Positions 7,976-16,769 of a DNA stretch of 64,000 nt are shown here, in pieces (position 1 is the stretch's first letter; every line of letters begins with the position of its first letter). The DNA lies in assembly GCF_900115285.1 (NCBI RefSeq), contig NZ_FOYW01000002.1, forward strand, positions 62,001-126,000, given 5' to 3'. The notes below the pieces were generated by a model. The model saw nothing but the letters and a program-made list of their open reading frames with translations. It did no database searches and was not told the DNA's origin. The DNA comes from Marinobacter daqiaonensis (GTDB lineage Bacteria > Pseudomonadota > Gammaproteobacteria > Pseudomonadales > Oleiphilaceae). A program made the translations under genes and the position numbers.

Positions 7976-9049
7976 ATGAGGTACGAAAGCCTGGAGCGCT
8001 GGACATTCCTGGCCAGCCTGTTGCTGGTGTCACTGGCCTTCCTGTTGCTCCTCAAGCCGTTTTTTGGCCCCATTTTCTGGGCAGTGGCTATCGCCCTGAT
8101 TTTTCATCCGGTGAGACTGCGGCTGGGTAATCGTCTCGGTGACCACCCCAACACGTTGGCACTCATTACCCTTTTTATCTGCATAATCATCGTGGTTATT
8201 CCGGTGATCGTGCTGGTGTCATCGCTGGTGGCGGAAGGGCTGATGATCTATGAGCAGATCCAGGAGGGAGACATCCAGCCAGGGCAATACCTGGACCGGG
8301 TCAATGAGTCCTTCCCGGCCATAGAGGCCTTCCTGGCCCAGTTCGGCCTGGATTTTGGCTCGCTCAGAGACCGCCTGGCCTCGGGTATAGCTGGTATCAG
8401 CCAGTTCCTGGCCAAGCAGGCCTTCGGTTTTGGCCAGAACACTTTTCAGTTCGTACTTAACCTGGCACTGATGATTTACCTGGCCTTTTTCCTACTGCGG
8501 GATGGCCACAAACTGGTGGAGTTGCTGATTCAGGCACTGCCTTTGGGAGATGAGAGAGAGCGGCTGTTGTTTGCCAAGTTTGCTGAAGTGACCCGGGCGA
8601 CGGTCAAGGGCAATCTTCTGATTGCCATTATTCAGGGCGCCCTCGGCGGCGCCATCTTCTGGATGCTGGGCATTACCGGTGCTTTGCTGTGGGGCGTGGT
8701 GATGGCCATATTCTCCCTGTTGCCCGCTATCGGCGCCGCCGTCGTGTGGGTGCCCGCGGCGATCTACCTGGCGGCCATTGGCGACTATCTCTCCGCAGGA
8801 ATCCTGACAGCGTTTGGCGCTATTGTGATCGGCCTGGCGGACAACATTCTCAGGCCCATTCTGGTGGGGCGGGACACCAAATTGCCGGACTATGTCGTGT
8901 TGTTATCCACGCTGGGCGGCCTGGTGATGTTCGGCATACACGGGTTCGTGATGGGGCCATTGGTGGCCGCTCTTTTCATGTCGGTCTGGGGGATTTTCAT
9001 CCGGGAATTCGGTGAACAGGAGCCTGTGGACCCGGCGGCCGATCAGTAA
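7976..9049 (+). CDS. AI-2E/PerM family (UPF0118) membrane protein
   Basis: A 357-residue inner-membrane protein with about eight helices. The family features are an N-terminal helix pair (LLLKPFFGPIFWAVAIALIFHP, split by a short turn), a large extracytoplasmic domain around residues 85-150, then a C-terminal helix bundle holding the conserved GLADNILRPILVG (about 286-298) and FGIHGFVMGPLVAALF. Members include TqsA, PerM and Na+/H+ antiporters, so substrate assignment is unsafe. GAGAAAGGA upstream supports the ATG at 7976. It is convergent with ilvD across a strong hairpin. Confidence 0.88.
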   Translation: MRYESLERWTFLASLLLVSLAFLLLLKPFFGPIFWAVAIALIFHPVRLRLGNRLGDHPNTLALITLFICIIIVVIPVIVLVSSLVAEGLMIYEQIQEGDIQPGQYLDRVNESFPAIEAFLAQFGLDFGSLRDRLASGIAGISQFLAKQAFGFGQNTFQFVLNLALMIYLAFFLLRDGHKLVELLIQALPLGDERERLLFAKFAEVTRATVKGNLLIAIIQGALGGAIFWMLGITGALLWGVVMAIFSLLPAIGAAVVWVPAAIYLAAIGDYLSAGILTAFGAIVIGLADNILRPILVGRDTKLPDYVVLLSTLGGLVMFGIHGFVMGPLVAALFMSVWGIFIREFGEQEPVDPAADQ

Positions 9050-9056
9050 TTCGTAA

Positions 9057-9096
9057 GGCATGCCCCCACCGCTCTGAAACAGTGGGGGTCCATGCC
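9057..9096. terminator. Hairpin between convergent genes, no U tract
   Basis: GGCATGCCCCCAC (9057-9069) pairs with GTGGGGGTCCATGCC (9082-9096) apart from a 2-nt bulge: a 13-bp stem in the 53-bp gap between the AI-2E-family gene and ilvD. No T run follows on either strand. It may end transcription with Rho or protect both 3' ends from nucleases. Confidence 0.5.
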
Positions 9097-9102
9097 GGTC
9101 CC

Positions 9103-10938
9103 TCAGTCCAGTTTGCTGAGGTCGCGCACCGCTCCCTTGTCGGCACTGGTGGCCAGCAGGGCGTAAGCCTTGAGGGCAGCCGACACCTTGCGGATGCGGG
9201 GCTCTGCGGGCTTCCATCCTTGCGCATCGCGCCGCTGACGGCGGCGATCCAGTTCATGCTGATCCACTTCCACGTTGATGGTCCGCTTTGGTATGTCGAT
9301 GCGAATCAGGTCGCCATCCTCGATCAGACCGATGGCACCACCCGCGGCGGCTTCTGGTGAGGCATGGCCGATGGAGAGGCCCGAAGTGCCACCGGAGAAG
9401 CGACCATCGGTCAGAAGGGCGCAGGATTGGCCCAGGCCCTTGGACTTGAGGTAGCTGGTGGGGTAGAGCATTTCCTGCATACCCGGACCTCCCTTGGGGC
9501 CCTCGTAGCGGATGATGACCACGTCGCCGGCCTTCACCTGATCGCCGAGAATCCCTTCAACCGCCGAGTCCTGGCTCTCGAAAACCCGGGCGCGGCCCTC
9601 GAATACCCAAATACTCTCGTCAACACCTGCGGTCTTCACCACGCAGCCGTCCACGGCAATGTTTCCGTACAGCACGGCCAGCCCCCCCTCCTGGGAATAG
9701 GCATGCTCCACGGAGCGGATGCAGCCGTTTTCACGGTCGCCGTCCAGTGAGGGCCAGCGTGTATTCTGGCTGAAAGCCTGCTGCGTGGGGATGCCCCCCG
9801 GTCCGGCCTTGTAAAACTCCACCACGTCGGGCGTCGGGTTGTTCATGATGTCCCAGGTTTCCAGGGCTTCCGCCACGGTTCTGCTATGGACGGTGGGCAG
9901 GTCGGTATGGATCAGGCCGCCCCGCGCCAGTTCACCGAGAATGCCCATGATTCCGCCGGCCCGGTGCACATCCTCCATGTGATATTTCGGAGAGTTTGGT
10001 GCCACCTTGCACAGCTGTGGCACCTTGCGGGACAGCTCGTCGATTTCATTGAGGGTAAACGGGACACCGCCTTCCTGGGCCGCTGCCAGCAGATGCAGGA
10101 TGGTGTTGGTGGAGCCGCCCATGGCGATGTCCATGGTCATGGCATTTTCGAAAGCGGCCATGGATGCGATGCTCAGCGGCAGCACGCTGGCATCGTTGCC
10201 CTCGTAATAGCGCCGGGTATTCTCCACAATCTGGCGCCCCGCCCATCGGAACAGTCGTTCCCGGTCGCCATGGGTTGCCAGCGCCGAGCCGTTGCCGGGG
10301 AGAGCCAGGCCAATGGCCTCGGTAAGGCAGTTCATGGAATTGGCGGTGAACATGCCGGAGCACGAACCGCAGGTGGGGCAGGCGCTGCGCTCATACTCCG
10401 CCACCTGTTCATCGGTGGCGCTGGGGTCGGCGGCGATGACCATTGCGTCCACCAGGTCCAGCTTGTGTTCCGAGAGTTTGGTCTTGCCCGCTTCCATGGG
10501 GCCACCGGAGACGAAAACCGTGGGGATGTTCAGCCGCATGGCGGCCATCAACATGCCGGGGGTGATCTTGTCGCAGTTGGAAATGCACACCAGGGCGTCG
10601 GCGCAATGGGCATTGACCATGTATTCCACGGAGTCAGCAATGATTTCCCGGGAGGGGAGCGAGTACAGCATGCCGTCGTGGCCCATGGCGATGCCATCGT
10701 CCACCGCAATGGTATTGAATTCCTTGGCGACGCCGCCGGCGGCCTCTATTTCCCGGCACACCAGTTGGCCGAGATCCTTCAGGTGGACATGGCCAGGCAC
10801 GAACTGGGTAAACGAATTGGCAACGGCAATGATGGGTTTGCCGAAATCCTCGTTTTTCATCCCGGTGGCGCGCCATAATGCCCGCGCGCCCGCCATGTTA
10901 CGGCCGGCGGTGGAGGTTCGTGAACGATACTCTGGCAT
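9103..10938 (-). CDS. ilvD: Dihydroxy-acid dehydratase
   Basis: IlvD dehydrates 2,3-dihydroxy-isovalerate and -methylvalerate in the third common step of valine and isoleucine synthesis. The 611-residue length fits the long E. coli-type enzyme. Iron-sulfur ligand motifs are visible: [11 protein letters not shown] with Cys122, and [17 protein letters not shown] around 187-203. The [19 protein letters not shown] segment near the C-terminus is the family signature. It stands alone, divergent from the CNB-HDOD gene with 244 bp between starts. Confidence 0.98.
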   Translation of the reverse strand: MPEYRSRTSTAGRNMAGARALWRATGMKNEDFGKPIIAVANSFTQFVPGHVHLKDLGQLVCREIEAAGGVAKEFNTIAVDDGIAMGHDGMLYSLPSREIIADSVEYMVNAHCADALVCISNCDKITPGMLMAAMRLNIPTVFVSGGPMEAGKTKLSEHKLDLVDAMVIAADPSATDEQVAEYERSACPTCGSCSGMFTANSMNCLTEAIGLALPGNGSALATHGDRERLFRWAGRQIVENTRRYYEGNDASVLPLSIASMAAFENAMTMDIAMGGSTNTILHLLAAAQEGGVPFTLNEIDELSRKVPQLCKVAPNSPKYHMEDVHRAGGIMGILGELARGGLIHTDLPTVHSRTVAEALETWDIMNNPTPDVVEFYKAGPGGIPTQQAFSQNTRWPSLDGDRENGCIRSVEHAYSQEGGLAVLYGNIAVDGCVVKTAGVDESIWVFEGRARVFESQDSAVEGILGDQVKAGDVVIIRYEGPKGGPGMQEMLYPTSYLKSKGLGQSCALLTDGRFSGGTSGLSIGHASPEAAAGGAIGLIEDGDLIRIDIPKRTINVEVDQHELDRRRQRRDAQGWKPAEPRIRKVSAALKAYALLATSADKGAVRDLSKLD

Positions 10939-11182
10939 GGGCTCAATCTCTTATCGTGATCAGGGCCAGGGAGGGCTCCCTGGAGTCAAACGCTTGAGGA
11001 TACCAGATTCACGTCAGTGCGCATGGCTGTTTTCCCGGTCGGCGTTTACAATACGTCACAAAACGGGTGTGACCGGTCTGCCGTCCGTACTGGGAGGTTT
11101 ATCGCCGGGACCCCTTCGCCGTTCGGAGGCCAGTGCGGGATCGTGCCCACTGGCCTGCGCAGTCCGTAACAGGGAGTTGTCG

Positions 11183-12430
11183 ATGTCCGCTCGTGAAAAT
11201 CTGGCCCTGAGCCGCCTCAGAGAGTTCCAACCGTTAAACCGACTGACCGATGACCAGCTGGTGATCCTGGTAAACCGCGCCGAGCGAAGAGTGTACCGGC
11301 CGGGCCAGAAGATTCTCGAGCGGGGAGGACGTGACGGGATGGACTTTTACCTGCTCGACGGGTCCGTGGAGCTGTCATCCGCTGACGGTCGCCGGACCAT
11401 ACTCGAGGGCGGCACCGAAAAAGCGGCTACCGCCGTGGCGCGCCTGCAGCCGAGGATGTTCGATGTAACCGCTGTTCGTCCCTGTCAGTTCCTGATCATT
11501 GAACAGGCTCTGCTCAATCAGCTGCTCAGGTCCGCGCCCCTGGCGCAGACCGATCAGGGGGAGGTGGATGCCGATGCCGATGAGGCGCACCGGCTGATGA
11601 TGGGCTTCTATGCCGAGCTCCGCTCCAATCAGGTGAGCCTGCCCAGTATGCCGGACGTGGCCTGGAAGGTTCGCCGGCTTGCGGACCGGGAGGACAGCAC
11701 CGCAGAGCAGATCAGCCAGGCCATTACCGCCGATCCGGCCATGGCCGCCAAGATTATCCGCTCCTGCAACAGCGCCCTGTACCGGGGCTTCAGCGATATC
11801 CGCAATGTGCGGGACGGGGTCGTGCGCCTGGGGGTGAAAACCACTCGCCAGCTGGTGACGGTGTTCGCCATGCGGGAGGTATTCCGCAGTCGCCACCCCG
11901 AACTGCAGAAAGCCATGGACCGGATCTGGCAGGAGTCCCGCAATGTCGGTGCGCTGGCCTATGTTCTGGCGGAGACTACATCAGGCATTGAGCCGGAAGA
12001 GGCCTTGCTGGCGGGACTGCTTCATGGCATCGGCGCTGTGCCAGTGCTGGTCCAGGCCGAACATCACCCCGCCCTGCTGGCCAGTCCACGACAGCTTGAG
12101 AAGGCCATTGCGGATCTTCAGGCTGATATTGGCGCCGCTATTCTGGAAAAATGGCACTTTCCCGATACCTTTGTAGAGGCGGCACGCCATGGGGATGACT
12201 GGTTCTACGAATGCCGCGCCGAGACGCCGCAACTGGTGGATCTGGTAATTGTGTCGCGACTCCATTCCCGGGTTTCCTCGTCCCGCAATGAAGGGCTGCC
12301 GGAGTTCGCTCAGGTGCCCGCCTATCGGCGCCTGGGCGAGCTGGAGCTGACCGCCTCCCGCAGCCTCAAGCTCCTGGCTGCGGCTCGCGAACGTCTGGAT
12401 GAGCTCAAACAGCTGCTGGCGGCTCGATGA
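11183..12430 (+). CDS. Cyclic-nucleotide-binding-like plus HDOD domain protein
   Basis: 415 residues from the ATG at 11183, with AGGGAG upstream; the frame is open further upstream but that part mirrors ilvD. Residues about 10-120 look like a CNB fold (RVYRPGQKILERGG, DFYLLDGSVELSS, CQFLIIEQALLN), but the usual GExxLL...RxA phosphate-binding cassette is not recognisable, so cNMP binding is doubtful. Residues about 140-340 are an HDOD domain (LPSMPDVAWKVRRL, ADPAMAAKIIRSCNSALYRG, LLAGLLHGIGAVPVL), a degenerate HD fold used in signalling. Likely a cytoplasmic regulator of motility, c-di-GMP or stress responses. The LON-domain gene follows by 54 bp. Confidence 0.85.
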   Translation: MSARENLALSRLREFQPLNRLTDDQLVILVNRAERRVYRPGQKILERGGRDGMDFYLLDGSVELSSADGRRTILEGGTEKAATAVARLQPRMFDVTAVRPCQFLIIEQALLNQLLRSAPLAQTDQGEVDADADEAHRLMMGFYAELRSNQVSLPSMPDVAWKVRRLADREDSTAEQISQAITADPAMAAKIIRSCNSALYRGFSDIRNVRDGVVRLGVKTTRQLVTVFAMREVFRSRHPELQKAMDRIWQESRNVGALAYVLAETTSGIEPEEALLAGLLHGIGAVPVLVQAEHHPALLASPRQLEKAIADLQADIGAAILEKWHFPDTFVEAARHGDDWFYECRAETPQLVDLVIVSRLHSRVSSSRNEGLPEFAQVPAYRRLGELELTASRSLKLLAAARERLDELKQLLAAR

Positions 12431-12484
12431 CCGGTATCGGCCGCGGCCATGGCCGAACACGCTTTTCTCTGGAGATACGCTATT

Positions 12485-13072
12485 GTGACTGATTCGCTGG
12501 ATCATGTGCCCCTCTTTCCACTCAGCGCAACCGTGTTGCCGGGCGGACGCATTCCGCTGCAGCTGTTCGAGCCCCGCTATCTGGACATGCTTGCGACCTG
12601 CATGAGGGAGGGTCGTGGCTTCGTCGTTCTTCTGCTCAGAGAGGGCAATGAGACCGGCTCAAGTGCCGTGTTTTACGACGTCGGCACCTATGTCCGCATC
12701 ATCGATTTCCAGCAGCTTGACAACGGGCTCCTGGGAATCACCGCCGAGGGACTCTGGAAAGTGGTCGTTACCCGCAGCTGGAAGGCGCCGGATGGCCTGA
12801 ATCTGGGCGATGCGGAGCGCCTGCCGGAAGAACCGGAAGCAGCCATCCCGGCCGCCTGCTCCGAACTGGCGTCAGTACTGAAGGCGCTGCTGAGGCACCC
12901 GGTAATCAACAATCTGGATATGAGCGTGGACTTTTCCAGTGCGCGGGAGGTGGGCTGGCGCCTGATTGAACTGCTGCCCCTGGACAGCCAGGAAAAACAG
13001 CGCCTGATCGAGATCCAGGAGCCGCTGGAGCGGCTCTCCCGCCTAAGGGACCTGCTGGATGCCATGGAGTAG
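12485..13072 (+). CDS. LON peptidase substrate-binding-domain protein
   Basis: About 195 residues from the GTG at 12485, which has GGAG ten bases upstream; the in-frame ATG at 12449 adds 12 residues and has no site. The protein shows the Lon N-terminal fold at once: PLFPLSATVLPGGRIPLQLFEPRYLDM (in two parts) and the strand pattern GTYVRIIDF. There is no ATPase or protease domain, so this is a stand-alone LON_substr_bdg protein, common in gammaproteobacteria and of unclear role. It ends 3 bp before the stop of the convergent DedA-PAP2 gene. Confidence 0.88.
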   Translation: MTDSLDHVPLFPLSATVLPGGRIPLQLFEPRYLDMLATCMREGRGFVVLLLREGNETGSSAVFYDVGTYVRIIDFQQLDNGLLGITAEGLWKVVVTRSWKAPDGLNLGDAERLPEEPEAAIPAACSELASVLKALLRHPVINNLDMSVDFSSAREVGWRLIELLPLDSQEKQRLIEIQEPLERLSRLRDLLDAME

Positions 13073-13075
13073 TCC

Positions 13076-14524
13076 CTATTTCATCAGGCTGTACGCCTGG
13101 CTGGCCTCGGGCCACTGCAGCCAAAGATAGACCGCAAGAAAGACCAGCCACAGCACCACGGCCACGGCGGTGGCCAGGTCCGGTGACAGGGGGTCACGGT
13201 CGCGACGGCTATAGCTCGCCCGGATCAGACCGCACAGGCCGAGGCCGAGCAGCACGCCACCGACCACGTCGGAGAACCAGTGAACACCGAGCATGACCCG
13301 GCTGAAGGCCACCAGCACCATAGGTGCGCTGAAAGCCAGGTATATCCGCCAGCGCCGCGCCGGCGGGCACTCCCGGGCAACGAAAGCGGCGGCGACTCCA
13401 AGGAAGACCGTGATTCCGGTGGCATGACCACTGGGGAATGCGTAGCTTCCGGGTGGCATACTCACCAGTTCCGGTCGTGGCACCGCAAGACTGGCTTTGA
13501 TCAGGGTCACCGTCAGGGAAGTGAGTATCAGGGCGGCGATCAGATGGATGGCCGCGCTGTAGAATCCCCGGAACAGCAAAGCTGCGGCCATCAGCAGTGT
13601 CCCCGCAGTCAGTACGGCAGGGTCGCCCGCCAGGGTGAGTGCGATGGCTACGGGGTCAGTCAGCGGAGAGCGCAATGCCTCCACAAGGTCATGGAAATAG
13701 GTGTCCAGAGGTACGACGACAGTAGTGGCCTGGCTGAGGATGCCCCACAGGATGAAGCCGCCAATGCCGCCCAGTGCCAGGCTGATGGACGCCAACGGGA
13801 ACTCACCACCACTGTCGGGACGATCACTGCTGAACCGGCGCCATAGATGATGAGTCGAGTTGTAGCTTGCCATCCTTCGCTCCAGCCAGCGATACAGTGG
13901 GCTGCGGCTGCGAAGGCCAAGCTGTATCCGGAAGAACAGCAGGTAAGCCATCAGAAGGGCCACCGTCGCTCCGGCAGCCAGCAGGTACAGGCCGGGAGGT
14001 ATCGGCTCCGGACCCTTCAGGGCACTTCCGACCGCATAACCCGGCAGCAGGTAGAAGGGGGCCCAGATCACGGCCGACGCGATGTTGAAACCGACAAAGG
14101 TCCGGCTTCGCATGCCGAAGGCACCCGCAACCATGGGAATGACCGGTCTCACCGGACCCACGAACCGGCCGATGACAACGCTCTTTCCGCCATGGTAGAC
14201 AAAGAGCTTCTCGGCCCGGCGCACCAGCGCGGGGTGACGTCGAAAGGGCCAGACCTGGTGGAGCCTCCCGCGAAGCTGCCGTCCCACCCAGAAGCTGACC
14301 AGGTCTCCGGTGATCGCGCCGGCGGCAGCCCAGGCGAGCATCTCCGGTATCGGCAATCCGGTCTTTCCGGCCAACACCGCAAAGGCAAAAAGAATCGCAA
14401 CCCCGGGTATCAGGATGCCGGCGACTGCCAGGGACTCCAGCAACGCGGTCAGGAAAATGGCTGTGGTCAGCCAGCCGGGATTCGCCGAGAGCCAGGAGGT
14501 CAGGGGCTGGATGGCTTCCTGCAT
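13076..14524 (-). CDS. DedA-PAP2 fusion: membrane protein with lipid phosphatase domain
   Basis: 482 residues in two modules. Residues about 1-200 are a DedA/SNARE-associated domain (GILIPGVAILFAFAVLAG, the family motif FVGPVRPVIPMVAGAFGM, then FNIASAVIWAP). Residues about 240-460 are a PAP2 phosphatase with all three motifs: KASLAVPRPE, PSGH and SRVMLGVHWFSDVVGG. DedA proteins act in undecaprenyl- or phospholipid flipping and PAP2 enzymes dephosphorylate lipid pyrophosphates, so the fusion plausibly recycles an isoprenoid or phospholipid carrier at the inner membrane. The start codon overlaps the stop of the upstream GGDEF gene (TGATG), so the three genes 16532-13076 form one coupled operon. 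Confidence 0.9.
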   Translation of the reverse strand: MQEAIQPLTSWLSANPGWLTTAIFLTALLESLAVAGILIPGVAILFAFAVLAGKTGLPIPEMLAWAAAGAITGDLVSFWVGRQLRGRLHQVWPFRRHPALVRRAEKLFVYHGGKSVVIGRFVGPVRPVIPMVAGAFGMRSRTFVGFNIASAVIWAPFYLLPGYAVGSALKGPEPIPPGLYLLAAGATVALLMAYLLFFRIQLGLRSRSPLYRWLERRMASYNSTHHLWRRFSSDRPDSGGEFPLASISLALGGIGGFILWGILSQATTVVVPLDTYFHDLVEALRSPLTDPVAIALTLAGDPAVLTAGTLLMAAALLFRGFYSAAIHLIAALILTSLTVTLIKASLAVPRPELVSMPPGSYAFPSGHATGITVFLGVAAAFVARECPPARRWRIYLAFSAPMVLVAFSRVMLGVHWFSDVVGGVLLGLGLCGLIRASYSRRDRDPLSPDLATAVAVVLWLVFLAVYLWLQWPEASQAYSLMK

Positions 14525-15522
14525 CAGGCGACCCGGCGCGAATCCGTGTAGAACCAGACCGAATCGTGTCCCCGCCGGGCGGCTTCGTCGAGAGCATCGG
14601 TTGCCCTCTGCCGCAACCGCTCCGCCTGGGTCTCCTGGCTGATCTGCGCCGTGGCGCCAATACTGACGGTGATCCGGGCGACCCTGGGCCAGTTCTCGCT
14701 GGCGATGCTGCGCCTGATCCGCTCACTGGTGACCCGGGCTCCCTCCTCCGGAGTGAACGGGAGGATAAGGCAGAAGCGGCCTTCGCCTAGGAAATAAAGC
14801 GTGTCCCCGGCCCGGATCAGCGAAAACAGGTGCTCAGCCAGGCCACGGTAGAGCTCCTGAATCTGGTTGGAGCCCAGCAGGTCTTTCACTTCGTCGTGGT
14901 GGTCAATGCCCAGCATGAGTATCGACACCGGGTGTCCTGTCACTCTGGCCCGACTGATTTCCTTCTGAAGGGTTTCGTCGAGGTAGCGGGCGTTATGGGC
15001 GCCCGTGACCGGATCGGTGATGGCCAGGTCCTCGGCGGACTGGGCGACGTGGCTATAATGCCGGCTGGACAGGCCGGCACAGGTCATCAGCAGAATCATT
15101 GCCACCACGACGGGCAGTGCCGATGCCGGGGGCAGGGTGGTAACAATCTGCAGCGCCAGCAGAAAGACCAACGGCACGCTGACCTGCAGCGCGGCTTTCA
15201 GGGGCAGCACCAGAAAGGCCAGCGTCAACACCGGCAGGCACCAGAAAATCGCGGTTTCAATTGTCTGGAGCCAGGCCGTTGTGACCAGCAACAGCCCCAT
15301 CAGCGCGAGGGCCGGCAAGTGGCCCCGGGCCCGCAGCTGGTAGTGACGAACGGTCAGGGTGTAAGCGCCACCGAATGCGGCCACGGCTCCGAGGCCCGAT
15401 GACAGGTAGAACAGCTCATAGAAGCCAAAGCGCAGATTCTGGACGGCCAGCGCAATGAAGAATACGGCACACAGGCCGTAAGCGGTAAAGCTGGTGAGTG
15501 TTCTCAGGCGGGTTTCAGTCAT
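14524..15522 (-). CDS. Membrane GGDEF-domain protein with degenerate active site (second of pair)
   Basis: 332 residues starting MTETRLRTL; the ATG overlaps the previous gene's stop (ATGA). Five or six hydrophobic helices occupy residues 10-155, and a GGDEF-fold domain follows (DLAITDPVTGAHNARYLDE, SILMLGIDHHDEVKD). The signature position reads GEGRF (246-250) instead of GG[DE]EF, so the metal- and GTP-binding acidic residues are missing and cyclase activity is unlikely. The inhibitory-site motif RxxD is kept as RAGD at 237-240, exactly five residues before the signature. A c-di-GMP receptor role is an inference. Confidence 0.85.
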   Translation of the reverse strand: MTETRLRTLTSFTAYGLCAVFFIALAVQNLRFGFYELFYLSSGLGAVAAFGGAYTLTVRHYQLRARGHLPALALMGLLLVTTAWLQTIETAIFWCLPVLTLAFLVLPLKAALQVSVPLVFLLALQIVTTLPPASALPVVVAMILLMTCAGLSSRHYSHVAQSAEDLAITDPVTGAHNARYLDETLQKEISRARVTGHPVSILMLGIDHHDEVKDLLGSNQIQELYRGLAEHLFSLIRAGDTLYFLGEGRFCLILPFTPEEGARVTSERIRRSIASENWPRVARITVSIGATAQISQETQAERLRQRATDALDEAARRGHDSVWFYTDSRRVA

Positions 15523-16532
15523 GTGGCCATCCCCCGGGGTTCGGCTGGTGGCGTGTGGCTCCAGGTGCTCCATGTCTGGACCCGGTTGCCGCCCTTTTTC
15601 TGGGCGCTCTGCAGGGCGCTGGCAACAGAATGCCGCAGGGTATCGGCATCGTCGCCGATATTCAGCCCGGCGACACCTGCGCTGACCGTGACGTCCAAGT
15701 CGTGGGATTCCAGGAGTGCCATCAGCCCCAGGCGGATCTGCTCGGCCCGCTTGCTGGCATCGGCCGTGGCAATACCCGGGAGGATGATCAGGAACTGCAG
15801 GTCTGCGACCCGATACCAGGTGTCGAATTCCCGCAGTCGGGAGTGCAGGTAGCGGCCGATACGTGGCAGTAGGGCCACGATGTCGGCGTCGGTATAGGGC
15901 TCGGCGAGGTGGGCGTCAAGCCCGATCATGATCACGGACAGGTCCAGGCCCTCCCGCTCGCTTCGCTGGATTTCCTTGTAGAGGTCCGACGACAGATATT
16001 CGCGGCTGGCGGCCTGGGTTAGTTCGTCCGAGCGCCGGAGCGGCGCCAGTTGACGAGTCTTGTACTCCCGGAGAAGAAAGAACAGGCCGCCCAGAAGCGC
16101 CGTAAGGCTCAGCGGGGCGATAATCTGGTGGCGCTGGGGATCACCCTGAAGGGTAGCCAGGGTAATCAGCGCGGCAACCAGCACGATGGCCAGCAAAGGT
16201 ACCGCGAGCCGTGGTGGCAGCAATCCCAGAATGATCAGGGGGAGCGCGAACAGCCAGTATCTCAGCGGTTCCGAACCCAGCCACAGGGCGGACAGCAAAA
16301 CAATGGTCAGAAGCAGCACGAGCAGCTGATTGGCCAGTTGCCATCGCCGTGACAGGCGGTGACGGGGGAGGGCCGGGCTGGTCCAGACAATGCCTGCGGT
16401 TAGCAACGCTGCGAGGGCCGTCACGGGCTGATCGGCGAGCAGGCTGAACAGGCTCAGTGCGATCAGGAGCAAACAGCCAAGCCATGCCAGTCGGCTCAGT
16501 ACAAATCGCTCCGGCTTCTGGGCCTGTGCCAT
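15519..16532 (-). CDS. Membrane GGDEF-domain protein with degenerate active site (first of pair)
   Basis: 337 residues from ATG 16532, which has AAAGGA nearby; a longer frame to 16589 lacks support. The architecture matches its downstream neighbour: five to six hydrophobic helices to about residue 155, then a GGDEF fold (SDELTQAASREYLSSDL, LSVIMIGLDAH, VTVSAGVAGL). The catalytic signature reads ADLQF (243-247) and the usual DxLTGLxNR start of the domain is also eroded. The RxxD site survives as REFD (234-237) at canonical spacing. The two genes are probably diverged tandem duplicates heading the DedA-PAP2 operon. Confidence 0.82.
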   Translation of the reverse strand: MAQAQKPERFVLSRLAWLGCLLLIALSLFSLLADQPVTALAALLTAGIVWTSPALPRHRLSRRWQLANQLLVLLLTIVLLSALWLGSEPLRYWLFALPLIILGLLPPRLAVPLLAIVLVAALITLATLQGDPQRHQIIAPLSLTALLGGLFFLLREYKTRQLAPLRRSDELTQAASREYLSSDLYKEIQRSEREGLDLSVIMIGLDAHLAEPYTDADIVALLPRIGRYLHSRLREFDTWYRVADLQFLIILPGIATADASKRAEQIRLGLMALLESHDLDVTVSAGVAGLNIGDDADTLRHSVASALQSAQKKGGNRVQTWSTWSHTPPAEPRGMAT

Positions 16533-16676
16533 GGTTTCGTCCTTTCTGAATCCGGTTGCGGTGACCTGATCAGGGATTCGACCGGGCACTGGAACTGGTG
16601 GTCCGGCACCAGGCCCCTGTGGCCGAACTCCATGGGTAGCACCCTGGAACCCCTGACGGTTATCATAACATCAATG

Positions 16677-16704
16677 TGTCAATTTCGCCGGGCTCGGGCA
16701 TAAT
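16677..16704 (+). promoter_or_regulatory. Possible sigma-70 promoter for proA
   Basis: TGTCAA (16677-16682) and CATAAT (16699-16704) are 16 bp apart and about 65 bp upstream of proA. The -10 matches five of six positions; the -35 is poor. Offered as the best candidate in the 237-bp divergent gap. Confidence 0.3.
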
Positions 16705-16769
16705 AACGCCCTGTTTTTTATTGCTTCCATCCGAGCCAATCCATCCCAGAAGCGGAGTGATCTATAACC

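Noticed and set aside
10292..11182. Long in-frame extension before the CNB-HDOD protein
   Set aside because: It lies antisense over ilvD and across the divergent promoter gap; ATG 11183 has a good binding site.
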